Assembly: GCF_900089585.1 (NCBI RefSeq)
Contig: NZ_FLRH01000004.1
Coordinates: forward strand, 737,001-801,000
Direction of reading: 5' to 3'
Source: Micromonospora sediminicola
GTDB taxonomy: Bacteria > Actinomycetota > Actinomycetes > Mycobacteriales > Micromonosporaceae
DNA: 64,000 nt
The position numbers were made by a program, and so were the translations under genes. Position 1 is the first letter of the stretch, and each line of letters opens with the position of its first letter. The notes beneath the pieces were generated by a model. That model was not told the origin of the DNA and searched no databases. It saw only the letters and a program-made list of their open reading frames with translations. Of the stretch, positions 23,996 through 32,835 are shown piece after piece.

Positions 23996-24826
23996 TCAGA
24001 GGTAGTTCTCGGCCTCGTCGCAGACCTTGTCGAGGCCCTTGTTGGCCGCCTCGAAGCCGGCCTTGTCGCCGCGGGACGCCGCCGTGATCGCGGTGGTCAG
24101 CTTGTCCAGGCAGTTGGCGATGACCTTCTTCTGCCGGGCCTGCTCGTCCCGGTCGTTCTTGGTGCCGGTGAGGTCCTGCTCGGTGTCGGCGAGGCGCTCC
24201 TGCACCGTCTTCAGCTCACCCTTGAGCTTCTCGATCTCCTGCGAGTTGGCCGCGATCGTGCCGTCGCGCTGGCTGACCTGCCGCTCGGCCTTGTCCAGCT
24301 TGCCGTTGGTGGTGACGTAGAGGCCGGTCATCACGCCGCCGAGGACCAGAAGCAGGCCGGCGACGATCCCCAGGATCAGCGCCGTCCGTCCCCGGCCCCC
24401 GCCGGCCGGCGCGCCCGCCGGCGGACCGAACCCGGTCGGGGCGTACGGCGGCACGGCGCCGGGCGGCCCGGACATCGGCTGCGGCCCGTACCCGGGTCCG
24501 GAGACCGGCGGGGCCGACATCGGCGGGTAGCCCGGGCCGGAGACCGGCGGCGCGGACATCGGCTGCGGCCCGTATCCGGGGCCCGAGACCGGCGGCGCCG
24601 ACATCGGCTGGCCGGGGGCCGGGACCGGGGCGGCGCCCGGCGCGTACCGGCCCGGCGCGACCTCCGGCGCGTACTGGCCCGGCACGGGCGGCTGGGGTCG
24701 GGTCGGGTCGGGCTGGGCCGGCCCGTACGACGGGGGCGTGGCCTGGCCCCCGTACGGGTTGCCGTAGACCGTGCCGCCCGGCGGCGGGGGCGGGTTGTCC
24801 CCCGCTCCGATCGGTGGCTGGGACAT
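23996..24826 (-). CDS. Proline-rich single-TM protein with coiled-coil outside domain
   Basis: 276 residues. The first 145 are disordered and Pro/Gly-rich, with three near-copies of the module PMSAPPVSGPGYGPQ at about residues 74-115. One TM follows (TALILGIVAGLLLVLGGVMTGLYV, split around residue 150-172), then a heptad-rich coiled coil (about 175-235) and a short helical end with two cysteines (NCLDK, KVCDE). Predicted topology: long cytoplasmic tail, outside coiled coil. No family is recognised. It follows the trypsin-like protease gene by 52 bp on the same strand; that protein has the same tail-TM layout. Confidence 0.75.
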   Translation of the reverse strand: MSQPPIGAGDNPPPPPGGTVYGNPYGGQATPPSYGPAQPDPTRPQPPVPGQYAPEVAPGRYAPGAAPVPAPGQPMSAPPVSGPGYGPQPMSAPPVSGPGYPPMSAPPVSGPGYGPQPMSGPPGAVPPYAPTGFGPPAGAPAGGGRGRTALILGIVAGLLLVLGGVMTGLYVTTNGKLDKAERQVSQRDGTIAANSQEIEKLKGELKTVQERLADTEQDLTGTKNDRDEQARQKKVIANCLDKLTTAITAASRGDKAGFEAANKGLDKVCDEAENYL

Positions 24827-24878
24827 GTCGTTCCTCCAGATGTGCTGAGCCCCCCGTGGGGCGACCCGGACCGATCGG

Positions 24879-26252
24879 TCAGCAGAGCTTGAACCGGTCG
24901 CAGGCGGTCTTGATCGGCACCGCCAGACCGATGCCCTCGGCGTCGCGGGCCTTGGCCGTGGCGATGCCCACGACCTCCTTGGAGCCGTTGATCACCGGAC
25001 CGCCGGAGTTGCCGGGGTTGATCGGCGCGTCGAACTGGATCACCGGACCGGAGCCGCCCTCGTCCTTGCGGAACGCGCTCACCACGCCGGTGGTGACGCT
25101 GTCCTGCAGACCGAGCGGCGCGCCGACCACGACGATCTGCTGGCCGGACTTGACCGGCGTCCGCGCCGCGACCAGACCGCTGAACTTCGCGGTGGTCCGC
25201 AGCTGCGCCAGGTCCTTCTCCTTGTCCGTGGCGACGATGGTCGCCTCGAACCGCTGGTCGGTGCGCTCCAGGAACACCTTGCGCTCGCCGGCGGTGAAGA
25301 CGGCCTCCACCACGTGGAAGTTGGTGAGCAGCGTGGTGCCGCCGCCGGCCGGCGCCTTGCCGACCGCGAACGCGGTGCCGGTGAACTGCCCGGCCCGGAC
25401 CCGGAACACGCTGGGCAGCACAGCGCTCGCCACCGCCTCCGGGTTGAAGGCGGCGCCGGCCTGCTTCTCCAGGCTTCCGGCGCGCTGCTCCAGCCCGTCC
25501 AGCCGGCGGGCGTCGGCCCCCTGCGCCTCGGCCGTCCGCCGGTCGGCGGCGGCGAGCCGGTCGTCGAGCCGGTGGATCTGGTACGCCTGCACGCCGGTGA
25601 CCACGGCCAGCACGCCGGCCAGGACCAGCGCCACCACCGGCAGCCGGCCGCGCCGGCCGGACCGGTCCGGGTGCGCGACGGGCGGCACGCCGAACCCGCC
25701 GGGCGCCTGACCCGGGTACGCCGCGTACCCCGGCCCCGACGCCGGCTGCCCCGGATACGCCGGCCCGGAGGCGGGCTGGCCCGGATACGCCGGGCCCGAG
25801 GTCGGCTGCGCCGGATACGCCGAACCCGACCCCGACTGCCCCGGATACACCGGGCCCGACGTCGGCTGCCCCGGGTAGGAGGCGCCGGCGGTCGGGTGGG
25901 GCGAGGCCGGGGTCGGTTGGACCGGCACGACGGAGGCCGCCGCGCGGGCCGACGGGTGGGCCGGACCCATCAGGTCGGGCCGGCCGGGATACGTCCCGCC
26001 GGCGGGCCGGTGACCGGCGTCGTGTCCGGGCTGGCCCGCCGGGTCCGGGTAGGTGGCGCCGGACGCCGGCCGGTATCCGGCGGCCGCGTCCCGGGCCGGA
26101 TCGGGACCGGCGGGCGCGGGATGCGGGGCCGGAGGTCCGGGGAACGGGGCCGCCGCGCCGGGCGGGGCCATCCGCGGGGGCAGCGGCCCCGGCCGGTCGG
26201 CCGTGCCGTCACCGTCCCACCCCGGCTCGCCGGTTCCGTACCCGCCTGCCAT
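24879..26252 (-). CDS. Membrane-anchored trypsin-like serine protease (HtrA-like, no PDZ)
   Basis: 457 residues. An N-terminal Pro/Gly/Tyr-rich tail of about 195 residues contains repeats of SGPAYPGQPA type, then a TM near 200-220, a short coiled coil, and a chymotrypsin-fold domain. The triad is visible: His in LLTNFHVVEA, Asp in DKEKDLAQLR, Ser in NPGNSGGPVING. No PDZ domain follows; the protein ends FKLC. It should act outside the membrane. The ATG at 26252 is preceded by GGAGGACGG. It is divergent from rnd. Confidence 0.87.
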   Translation of the reverse strand: MAGGYGTGEPGWDGDGTADRPGPLPPRMAPPGAAAPFPGPPAPHPAPAGPDPARDAAAGYRPASGATYPDPAGQPGHDAGHRPAGGTYPGRPDLMGPAHPSARAAASVVPVQPTPASPHPTAGASYPGQPTSGPVYPGQSGSGSAYPAQPTSGPAYPGQPASGPAYPGQPASGPGYAAYPGQAPGGFGVPPVAHPDRSGRRGRLPVVALVLAGVLAVVTGVQAYQIHRLDDRLAAADRRTAEAQGADARRLDGLEQRAGSLEKQAGAAFNPEAVASAVLPSVFRVRAGQFTGTAFAVGKAPAGGGTTLLTNFHVVEAVFTAGERKVFLERTDQRFEATIVATDKEKDLAQLRTTAKFSGLVAARTPVKSGQQIVVVGAPLGLQDSVTTGVVSAFRKDEGGSGPVIQFDAPINPGNSGGPVINGSKEVVGIATAKARDAEGIGLAVPIKTACDRFKLC

Positions 26253-26474
26253 GATCGTCCGTCCTCCCCGTCGGCTCCGCCGACGACCCCCGACCGCCCG
26301 TCCGGCGGCCATGCGCCGCTCACGGCCCGATGGACCGTACCGGCGGGAACGGGGTTTGTCTCCCCCGTTGTCCGACCCTCTCACGTGCGCGCAAGGCGGC
26401 CCGTTCCGGACACCTGACGGACATCCCGCCGACACGCGCCCGACCGGCTGCGCACACCGGATCGTCCGGCCCAC

Positions 26475-26486
26475 TAGGGTTGTCAG
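26475..26486 (+). promoter_or_regulatory. Leaderless promoter for rnd
   Basis: TAGGGT (26475-26480), six bases, then the GTG at 26487. The 234-bp divergent gap upstream otherwise shows only a possible minus-strand TACGGT -10 (about 26334-26339) for the protease gene. Confidence 0.5.
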
Positions 26487-27809
26487 GTGACCGACGAACC
26501 ACCCCTGCGCCGTCGGGCCGCCGAAAGCCGTACGGGAGAGGTGTCCCCACATCCGTCGTCGGCCGTGCCGGAGCCGGCGGACGCGGGGACCGAGACCGAC
26601 ACGGGCGCAGCCGTCCCGCTGACCGCCCCGCGTGAGGGCACGCCCGCCCCGGTGGCCACCCCGGCCGAGCTCGACGAGGTCGTGGCCCGCTTCGCGGCGG
26701 GCACCGGCCCGGTGGCCCTGGACGCCGAGCGCGCCTCCGGATACCGCTACAGCCAGCGGGCCTACCTGGTGCAGTTGCGCCGCGAGGGGGCCGGCACCGC
26801 GCTGGTCGACCCGCTGCCGCTGCCCGACCTGTCCGCGCTCGACGCGGCCATCGCCGAGGCCGAGTGGGTGTTGCACGCGGCCAGCCAGGACCTCGCCTGC
26901 CTGGCCGAGGTGGGGCTGCGCCCGCGCCGGTTGTTCGACACGGAACTGGCCGCCCGGCTGGCCGGGTTCGAGCGGGTCGGCCTGGCCGCGCTGACCGAAC
27001 AGCTGCTCGGTTTCAGCCTGGAGAAGCACCACTCCGCCGCGGACTGGTCCAGCCGGCCGCTGCCGGAGTCCTGGTTGACGTACGCGGCGTTGGACGTGGA
27101 GCTGCTGGTCGACCTGCGCGACGCGCTCGACGCGGAACTGGACCGACAGGGCAAGTCCGGCTGGGCGGCGGAGGAGTTCGCCGCGCTGGTGCGGGGCGGC
27201 GCCCGCCCGGCCCGGGTCCGCGCCGAACCGTGGCGCCGCACGTCGGGCATCCACCGGGTCCGCGGCGCCCGCGCCCAGGCGCGGGTGCGGTCCCTCTGGT
27301 ACGCCCGGGACCAGATCGCCGCCCGGCGGGACGCCGCCCCGGGCCGGGTGCTCCCCGACTCGGCCATCGTGGCCGCCGCCGAACTGGACCCGAAGGACGA
27401 GAAGACGCTGCTGACGCTCCCCGGCTTCGGCGGGCGGTCGGTGCGCCGGCTGGCGCGTACCTGGTTGGCGGCGTTGGACGACGCACGCCAGCTGCCGGAC
27501 GACGCGTTGCCGGTGAGCCCGGCGGTCGAGGGCCCGCCCCCGCCCCACCGGTGGGCGGAGCGCGACCCGGTCGCGGCGGGCCGGTTGGCCCGCTGCCGGG
27601 AGGTGGTGGTCGGCACCGCGTCGGCGCATCGGCTGCCGGCGGAGAACCTGGTCGCGCCCGACTCGATCCGCCGGTTGGCGTGGCAGCCGCCGGAGGAGAT
27701 CACCGACGCGACCGTGGCGGAGACGCTGCGGACGTTCGGCGCCCGGGAGTGGCAGCTCGGCCTGCTTCTGCCCGCGCTGACCGAGGCGCTGCGCGTCCCG
27801 TCGTCCTGA
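26487..27809 (+). CDS. rnd: Ribonuclease D-like 3'-5' exonuclease
   Basis: 440 residues. After a 50-residue acidic, disordered head comes a DEDD exonuclease domain: LDAERASGYRYSQRAYLVQL (Asp and Glu), HAASQDLACLAE (third Asp) and YAALDVELLVDLRD (Tyr and last Asp, the DEDDy form). Two HRDC-like helical regions follow (RARAQARVRSLWYARDQIA and the C-terminus). RNase D trims 3' ends of structured RNAs. The GTG start is six bases after TAGGGT. It is followed by a strong hairpin and then fadA. In M. tuberculosis it is Rv2681, next to dxs. Confidence 0.92.
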   Translation: MTDEPPLRRRAAESRTGEVSPHPSSAVPEPADAGTETDTGAAVPLTAPREGTPAPVATPAELDEVVARFAAGTGPVALDAERASGYRYSQRAYLVQLRREGAGTALVDPLPLPDLSALDAAIAEAEWVLHAASQDLACLAEVGLRPRRLFDTELAARLAGFERVGLAALTEQLLGFSLEKHHSAADWSSRPLPESWLTYAALDVELLVDLRDALDAELDRQGKSGWAAEEFAALVRGGARPARVRAEPWRRTSGIHRVRGARAQARVRSLWYARDQIAARRDAAPGRVLPDSAIVAAAELDPKDEKTLLTLPGFGGRSVRRLARTWLAALDDARQLPDDALPVSPAVEGPPPPHRWAERDPVAAGRLARCREVVVGTASAHRLPAENLVAPDSIRRLAWQPPEEITDATVAETLRTFGAREWQLGLLLPALTEALRVPSS

Positions 27810-27813
27810 CGTT

Positions 27814-27862
27814 CACCCCCCGTGCGGCCCGGCCGGGTGTGGGACGGGCCACACGGGGGGTG
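27814..27862 (+). terminator. Terminator hairpin after rnd
   Basis: CACCCCCCGTG (27814-27824) and CACGGGGGGTG (27852-27862) are perfect 11-base arms; the 27-base loop can fold further through CGGCCCGGCCGGG. It starts five bases after the rnd stop. Confidence 0.6.
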
Positions 27863-27892
27863 GTGACGCGCTTGGTTACTGGCGAGTAGCAT
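27863..27892 (+). promoter_or_regulatory. Candidate promoter of fadA-fadB
   Basis: GTGACG (27863-27868), 18 bases, TAGCAT (27887-27892). The predicted transcript start is close to the ATG at 27901, leaving a leader of about 28 bases before the GTG start chosen for fadA. Confidence 0.45.
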
Positions 27893-27927
27893 CCGGGGAA
27901 ATGCCAGTGCCGGTCAGGAGGCTCCAA

Positions 27928-29124
27928 GTGCCCCGTGAAGTTCGGGATGTCGTCTTCGTCGACGGCGTCCGTACCCCGTTCGGCAAGGCGGGTGGGATGT
28001 ACACCAACACCCGCGCCGACGACCTGGTGATCCGATGCATCCGTGAGCTGATGCGCCGCAACCCGCAGCTGCCGCCGGAGAAGGTCGAGGAGGTGGCCAT
28101 CGCCGCCACCACCCAGATCGGCGACCAGGGCCTGACCATCGGCCGCACCGCCGCCCTGCTGTCCGGCCTGCCCAAGACCGTGCCCGGCTTCGCCATCGAC
28201 CGCATGTGTGCCGGCGCGATGACCGCCGTCACCACGGTGGCCGGCGGCATCGCCATGGGCGCCTACGACGTGGCCATCGCCGGCGGCGTCGAGCACATGG
28301 GCCGCCACCCGATGGGCGAGGGCGTCGACCCGAACCCGCGGATCGTCGCGGAGAAGCTGGTCGACCCGTCCGCCCTGGTGATGGGCTCCACCGCGGAGAA
28401 CCTGCACGACCGGGTCCCGCACATCACCAAGGAGCGCACCGACGCGTTCGCGCTCGCCTCCCAGCAGAAGACCGCCAAGGCGTACGCCAACGGCAAGCTC
28501 CAGGGCGACCTGGTGCCGGTGGCCGTGCGCGACGCCGAGGGCGGCTGGGGCCTGGCCACCGTGGACGAGGCGCCCCGGGACACCTCGCTGGAGAAGCTGG
28601 CCGGCCTGAAGACCCCGTTCCGGCCGCACGGCAAGGTCACCGCGGGCAACGCGGCCGGCCTGAACGACGGCGCCACCGCCGCGCTGCTGGTCGCCGAGGA
28701 GACCGCCCGCGAGCTGGGCCTGCCGATCGGCATGCGGCTGGTGTCGTACGGCTTCGTCGGCGTGGAGCCGGAGGTGATGGGCGTCGGCCCGATCCCGTCG
28801 ACCGAGAAGGCGCTGCGCATCGCCGGCCTGAGCATCGACGACATCGGCCTGTTCGAGCTGAACGAGGCGTTCGCGGTGCAGGTGCTCGCGTTCCTCGACC
28901 ACTTCGGCATCGCCGACGACGACCCACGGGTCAACCCGTGGGGCGGCGCGATCGCCATCGGTCACCCGCTCGCGTCCTCCGGCGTCCGGCTGATGACCCA
29001 GCTCGCCCGCCAGTTCGCCGAGCACCCCGAGGTCCGCTACGGCCTCACCGCCATGTGCATCGGCATCGGCATGGGCGGCACCGTGATCTGGGAGAACCCG
29101 AACTGGGAGGGTGGAGACAAGTGA
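27928..29124 (+). CDS. fadA: Acetyl-CoA acyltransferase (thiolase), FadA type
   Basis: 398 residues. The thiolytic cysteine is in DRMCAGAM, and the other catalytic elements are NEAFAVQ, GGAIAIGHPLASSG and MCIGIGMGG. It cleaves 3-ketoacyl-CoA to acetyl-CoA and a shortened acyl-CoA as the last step of beta-oxidation. The GTG at 27928 is chosen because AGGAGG lies six bases upstream and the protein then begins PREVRDVVFVDGVRTPFGK like other family members; an in-frame ATG at 27901 could be used by a leaderless form. The stop overlaps the fadB GTG, so the two subunits are translationally coupled. Confidence 0.95.
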   Translation: MPREVRDVVFVDGVRTPFGKAGGMYTNTRADDLVIRCIRELMRRNPQLPPEKVEEVAIAATTQIGDQGLTIGRTAALLSGLPKTVPGFAIDRMCAGAMTAVTTVAGGIAMGAYDVAIAGGVEHMGRHPMGEGVDPNPRIVAEKLVDPSALVMGSTAENLHDRVPHITKERTDAFALASQQKTAKAYANGKLQGDLVPVAVRDAEGGWGLATVDEAPRDTSLEKLAGLKTPFRPHGKVTAGNAAGLNDGATAALLVAEETARELGLPIGMRLVSYGFVGVEPEVMGVGPIPSTEKALRIAGLSIDDIGLFELNEAFAVQVLAFLDHFGIADDDPRVNPWGGAIAIGHPLASSGVRLMTQLARQFAEHPEVRYGLTAMCIGIGMGGTVIWENPNWEGGDK

Positions 29125-31184
29125 GCCTCGCCGCACCGAACGAGGTCGTCACCAAGGCGCTGCTGCGCGCGGTGAACGTACCGGGACTGGACCGGCCCGC
29201 CGCCCTGATCACCCTGGACAACGGGTTCGACCACACCAAGCCGAACAGCTTCGGCCCGGGCGGCCTGACCAGCCTGGACGAGGCGATCACCGCCGCGCTC
29301 GCGGCGGAGCCGTCGTTCATCGCGGTCACCGGCAAGCCGTACATCTTCTGTGTCGGCGCGGACATCACCAGCCTCCCCCAGCTGGCGGACCGCGAGCAGG
29401 CGCTGGAGGTCGGCCGGCTCGGCCACCGGGTCTTCGCCCGGCTCAAGGACAGCGCCGTGCCCACCTTCGCGTTCGTCAACGGCGCGGCGATGGGCGGTGG
29501 CCTGGAGCTGGCGCTGCACTGCCACTACCGGACGCTGTCCGCGGGCGCGGCGGCGCTGGCGCTGCCCGAGGTCTCGCTCGGCCTGGTGCCCGGCTGGGGC
29601 GGCACCCAGCTGCTGCCGAACCTGATCGGCATCCCGGCCGCCACGCAGGTGATCCTGCAGAACCCGCTGATGCAGAACAAGATGCTCAAGCCGAAGCAGG
29701 CGGCCGAGATGGGCATCGCGGACGTGCTGCTGGAGCCGGCCGACTTCCTGGAGCGGTCCCTGGAGTGGGCCGCCGGCGTGGTCCGGGGCGAGGTCACCGT
29801 CACCCGGCCCGAGGTCGACAAGGACATGTGGGCGGGCGTGCTCTACTTCGCCCGGCAGACCCTCGACCAGCGGCTGCACGGCGCGGTCCCGGCCGCGTAC
29901 AAGGCGCTGGACCTGCTGGAGACCGCGAAGGACGCCGACTTCGCCACCGGCACCGCCGCCGAGGACGAGGCCCTCGCGGACCTGGTCTTCTCCGAGGAGC
30001 TGCGCAGCGGCCTGTACGCCTTCGACCTGGTGCAGCGGCGGGCCAAGCGCCCGGCCGGCGCGCCGGACAAGGGCCTGGCCCGGCCGGTCACCAAGGTGGG
30101 CATCGTCGGCGCCGGCCTGATGGCCAGCCAGCTCGCGCTGCTGTTCGCCCGGCGGCTCCAGGTGCCGGTCGTGCTGACCGACCTGGACCAGTCCCGGGTG
30201 GACAAGGGTGTCGGCTACGTGCACAGCCAGATCGAGAAGGCCGCGAGCAAGGGCCGGATGGACAAGGGCACGGCCGCCAAGCTCTACGGCCTGGTCAGCG
30301 GCTCGGTCGACAAGTCGGTGTTCGCCGACGCCGACTTCGTCATCGAGGCCGTGTTCGAGGACCTGGGCGTCAAGAAGCAGGTCTGGGCCGAGCTGGAGAA
30401 GATCGTCAAGCCGGAGGCGGTGCTCGCCACCAACACCAGCTCGCTGTCGATCACGGAGATGGCCGCCGAGCTGGAGCACCCGGAGCGGGTCGTCGGCTTC
30501 CACTTCTTCAACCCGGTCGCGGTGCTGCCGCTGCTGGAGATCGTCCGCGGCGAGCGGACCGACGACGCCACCCTCGCGACCGCGTTCGCGGTCGGCAAGC
30601 AGCTGAAGAAGTCCAGCGTGCTGGTCAAGGACGCCCCGGCGTTCGTGGTCAACCGGCTGCTGACCCGCTTCCTCGGCACCGTCTTCGCCGCCGTCGACGC
30701 CGGCACCCCGCTGGACGTGGCCAACAGCGCGCTGGACCCGTTGGGTCTGCCGATGCGTCCGCTGGCGCTGCTCCAGCTGGTCGGCCCGGCCGTGGCCTAC
30801 CACGTGGGCGGCACGCTGCACGCGGCGTTCCCGGACCGGTTCGGTGTCAGCGAGAACCTCAAGCGGATCGCCGACTCGGGCCAGCCGATCGTGGTCGACG
30901 ACCAGATCAACGACGAGGTGGCGAAGCTGCTGGTGGTCGGCGACCAGCCGCTCACCGCCGAGCAGGTCCGGCAGAACGCGCTCGACGCGCTGGCGCAGGA
31001 GATCCGGCTCATGCTCGACGAGGGCGTCGTCGCCGAGGCGCAGGACATCGACCTGTGCATGATCCTCGGCGCCGGCTGGCCGTTCCACCTGGGCGGCGTC
31101 ACGCCGTACCTGGACCGGACCGGCACCTCCGAGCGGGTGACCGGCAAGCGGTTCCTGCCGCGCGGCGCGGCCAGCCTGCGCTGA
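29121..31184 (+). CDS. fadB: Multifunctional fatty-acid oxidation protein, FadB type
   Basis: 687 residues. The N-terminal crotonase domain has the oxyanion loops NGAAMGGGLELALHCHYR and PEVSLGLVPGWGGTQLLP; the C-terminal 3-hydroxyacyl-CoA dehydrogenase has VGIVGAGLMASQLALLF for NAD, EAVFEDLGVKKQVWAELE and the catalytic region VVGFHFFNPVAVLPLLE. It hydrates 2-enoyl-CoA and oxidises the product to 3-ketoacyl-CoA for the thiolase encoded upstream. The GTG start shares GTGA with the fadA stop. It forms a trifunctional-type complex with FadA. A long stem-loop follows. Confidence 0.95.
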   Translation: MSLAAPNEVVTKALLRAVNVPGLDRPAALITLDNGFDHTKPNSFGPGGLTSLDEAITAALAAEPSFIAVTGKPYIFCVGADITSLPQLADREQALEVGRLGHRVFARLKDSAVPTFAFVNGAAMGGGLELALHCHYRTLSAGAAALALPEVSLGLVPGWGGTQLLPNLIGIPAATQVILQNPLMQNKMLKPKQAAEMGIADVLLEPADFLERSLEWAAGVVRGEVTVTRPEVDKDMWAGVLYFARQTLDQRLHGAVPAAYKALDLLETAKDADFATGTAAEDEALADLVFSEELRSGLYAFDLVQRRAKRPAGAPDKGLARPVTKVGIVGAGLMASQLALLFARRLQVPVVLTDLDQSRVDKGVGYVHSQIEKAASKGRMDKGTAAKLYGLVSGSVDKSVFADADFVIEAVFEDLGVKKQVWAELEKIVKPEAVLATNTSSLSITEMAAELEHPERVVGFHFFNPVAVLPLLEIVRGERTDDATLATAFAVGKQLKKSSVLVKDAPAFVVNRLLTRFLGTVFAAVDAGTPLDVANSALDPLGLPMRPLALLQLVGPAVAYHVGGTLHAAFPDRFGVSENLKRIADSGQPIVVDDQINDEVAKLLVVGDQPLTAEQVRQNALDALAQEIRLMLDEGVVAEAQDIDLCMILGAGWPFHLGGVTPYLDRTGTSERVTGKRFLPRGAASLR

Positions 31185-31198
31185 CCGACCGGGACATC

Positions 31199-31247
31199 GA
31201 TCGCGGTGGTCGGTCCGCCCCTCGGGGCGGCTCCGGCCACCGCGATC
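31199..31247 (+). terminator. Long stem-loop after fadB
   Basis: GATCGCGGTGG (31199-31209) pairs with CCACCGCGATC (31237-31247); inside it CCGCCCC/GGGGCGG forms a second stem around TC. It starts 14 bases after the fadB stop. No T-tract. Confidence 0.6.
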
Positions 31248-31368
31248 GGCGTTGCGGGCCCGGTCACGGCTGGGTCCCGGTTTTGTCACACCGGCCTTGG
31301 GCGGACAGCGGCACGTCGGTGGTCATGGCTACCATCACGCGTCCAGAATCTTCACAGGAGCTGCCTTC

Positions 31369-32163
31369 ATGTCCCAGCCGCCGTCCAATCCCTACCCCGG
31401 CAACTACCCCCCTTCCCCGCAGCAGCCCGGCGGCTACCAGCCGCAGCAGCAGCAGCAGCAGTACGGCGGCGGCTACCCGCCTGCTCCGCAGCAGCAGCCG
31501 CAGTACGGCGGTGACTACCCGCAGGTCCCGCAGCAGCCGCAGTACGGCGGCGACCAGCTCGGCGCCCCGGTGCCGCCGAAGAAGAAGTCCGGGGTCGGCA
31601 AGATCCTGCTGATCGTCCTCGCCGTCGTCCTGGTGCTCTGCGTCGGCGGTGGCGTCGCCTTCTGGCTCGCCGCGGGTGACGACGTCAAGGACGTCGTCAC
31701 CGCCACCAAGACCCGGGTCGTCGAGCCGACGACGCTGGGCGGCCGGCCGAAGGTGAGCCAGCCCGAGCTGCAGAGCGCCGCGCTGCAGATGAAGTCCGAG
31801 TTCAGCAAGGACGTGCCGAACGCGACCAGCACGGCCGGCGCGTTCTACGGCGACCCGGCCAAGAAGGACCTGGTCATGATCGCCGGCGTCTCCGGCGTCA
31901 TCGCCGACCCGAAGAAGGAGATGGCGGACGCCATCACGGCGATCACCCCCGAGCTGGGCGCCAAGGAGTTCAAGACGGTCGACGCCGGCCCGCTGGGCGG
32001 CGACGCCAAGTGCGGCGACGGCAAGACCGAGGGCATCCCGGTCGGCGTCTGCATCTGGGTCGACAAGGGCAGCCTGGGCATGGTGGTGATCTACTTCAAG
32101 TCCGCCGCCGAACTCCAGTCGGAGTTCGTCTCGCTGCGCGGCGAGATCGAGAAGCAGGACTGA
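31369..32163 (+). CDS. Gln/Pro/Tyr-rich single-TM protein, unknown function
   Basis: 264 residues. The first 75 are low complexity (PQQ, QYGG and GGYPP motifs, including six consecutive Gln), then KKKSG, one TM (about 78-100, ILLIVLAVVLVLCVGGGVAF) and an outside domain of about 160 residues without a recognised family, with two cysteines (AKCGDG, GVCIW). ACAGGAG lies 11 bases before the ATG at 31369. Topology mirrors the proteins at 23996 and 24879. It converges with the VOC gene over a strong hairpin. Confidence 0.75.
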   Translation: MSQPPSNPYPGNYPPSPQQPGGYQPQQQQQQYGGGYPPAPQQQPQYGGDYPQVPQQPQYGGDQLGAPVPPKKKSGVGKILLIVLAVVLVLCVGGGVAFWLAAGDDVKDVVTATKTRVVEPTTLGGRPKVSQPELQSAALQMKSEFSKDVPNATSTAGAFYGDPAKKDLVMIAGVSGVIADPKKEMADAITAITPELGAKEFKTVDAGPLGGDAKCGDGKTEGIPVGVCIWVDKGSLGMVVIYFKSAAELQSEFVSLRGEIEKQD

Positions 32164-32174
32164 CACCGCTCGCA

Positions 32175-32207
32175 CACCGGGCCCCCGCCGACGGCGGGGG
32201 CCCGGTG
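32175..32207. terminator. Strong bidirectional terminator
   Basis: CACCGGGCCCCCGCCG and CGGCGGGGGCCCGGTG are perfect 16-base arms around one A; GTTT follows on the plus strand within six bases. It separates the convergent membrane-protein and VOC genes. Confidence 0.75.
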
Positions 32208-32218
32208 CCGTTTCCGGG

Positions 32219-32605
32219 TCAGGCCGACGCGGCCCGCTCCGCCGGGCTGCGGCAGACGCAGAACTCGTTGCCCTCCGGGTCGGCGAGCACGACCCAGCCG
32301 GTGCCGTCCGGTCGCCGGCGGTCGGCGACCACCGTGGCGCCGAGGTCGCGCAGCCGCACGACCTCCTCGTCCCGGGTGCCCTCGGCCGCGTGCAGGTCGA
32401 GGTGGAACGCGCCCTTGCCGTGGCGCTCCTCGGCCCGGACGAAGAGCAGGTCGGTGCCGTGCCCGTCGGGCGCCACGAGGACCGCCTCCGGGTCGCCGGG
32501 GTGGTCGTCGTCGTGCAGCTCGCGGTCGAGCACGCGGCCCCACCAGCTGGCCAGCGTGTACGGGTCGTCGGATTCGACGGTCATGCAGTGCATCCGTGCG
32601 CTCAC
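32219..32605 (-). CDS. VOC-superfamily (glyoxalase-like) protein
   Basis: 128 residues in two beta-alpha-beta-beta-beta halves: MHCMTVESDDPYTLASWWGRVL at the start and VVLADPEGNEFCVCR at the end, typical of the glyoxalase/bleomycin-resistance fold (Glyoxalase_6 type). Possible metal ligands are H6 and the Glu in PEGNEFC. The substrate is unknown. The GTG at 32605 is supported by GGAGG seven bases upstream; an ATG four codons later is an alternative. Confidence 0.85.
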   Translation of the reverse strand: MSARMHCMTVESDDPYTLASWWGRVLDRELHDDDHPGDPEAVLVAPDGHGTDLLFVRAEERHGKGAFHLDLHAAEGTRDEEVVRLRDLGATVVADRRRPDGTGWVVLADPEGNEFCVCRSPAERAASA

Positions 32606-32753
32606 GGTGCATCCTCCAATGGGGAGTGCGCCCCGCCGGAGTGCGAGGTCAGCGGGGAACGCGGGGCGCGGGACGGTTCGGAACGGACATCACCACACCC
32701 CCTTCCACACTCGGCTGACGCCATGATCCTTCCACCCTCCACCGCCCCCTGAC

Positions 32754-32835
32754 AAGGAGGGGCCCCTTGTTAACACCCGGGTGTTAACAAGGGGCCCCTC
32801 CTCTACCGGAGGCGTTAACAGGGGGCCCTTCCTTA
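32754..32835 (-). repeat. GGGCCC/TTAACG repeat, locus C (direct-direct-inverted form)
   Basis: 32755-32802 is a perfect 48-base palindrome (24-base arms, no loop, centre CCCGGG). A third half-unit follows through CTACCGGAGG and ends at 32834. The TTA at 32833-32835 is the reverse complement of the stop codon TAA of the propeller/malectin gene, so the repeat supplies that gene's stop. Confidence 0.92.
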
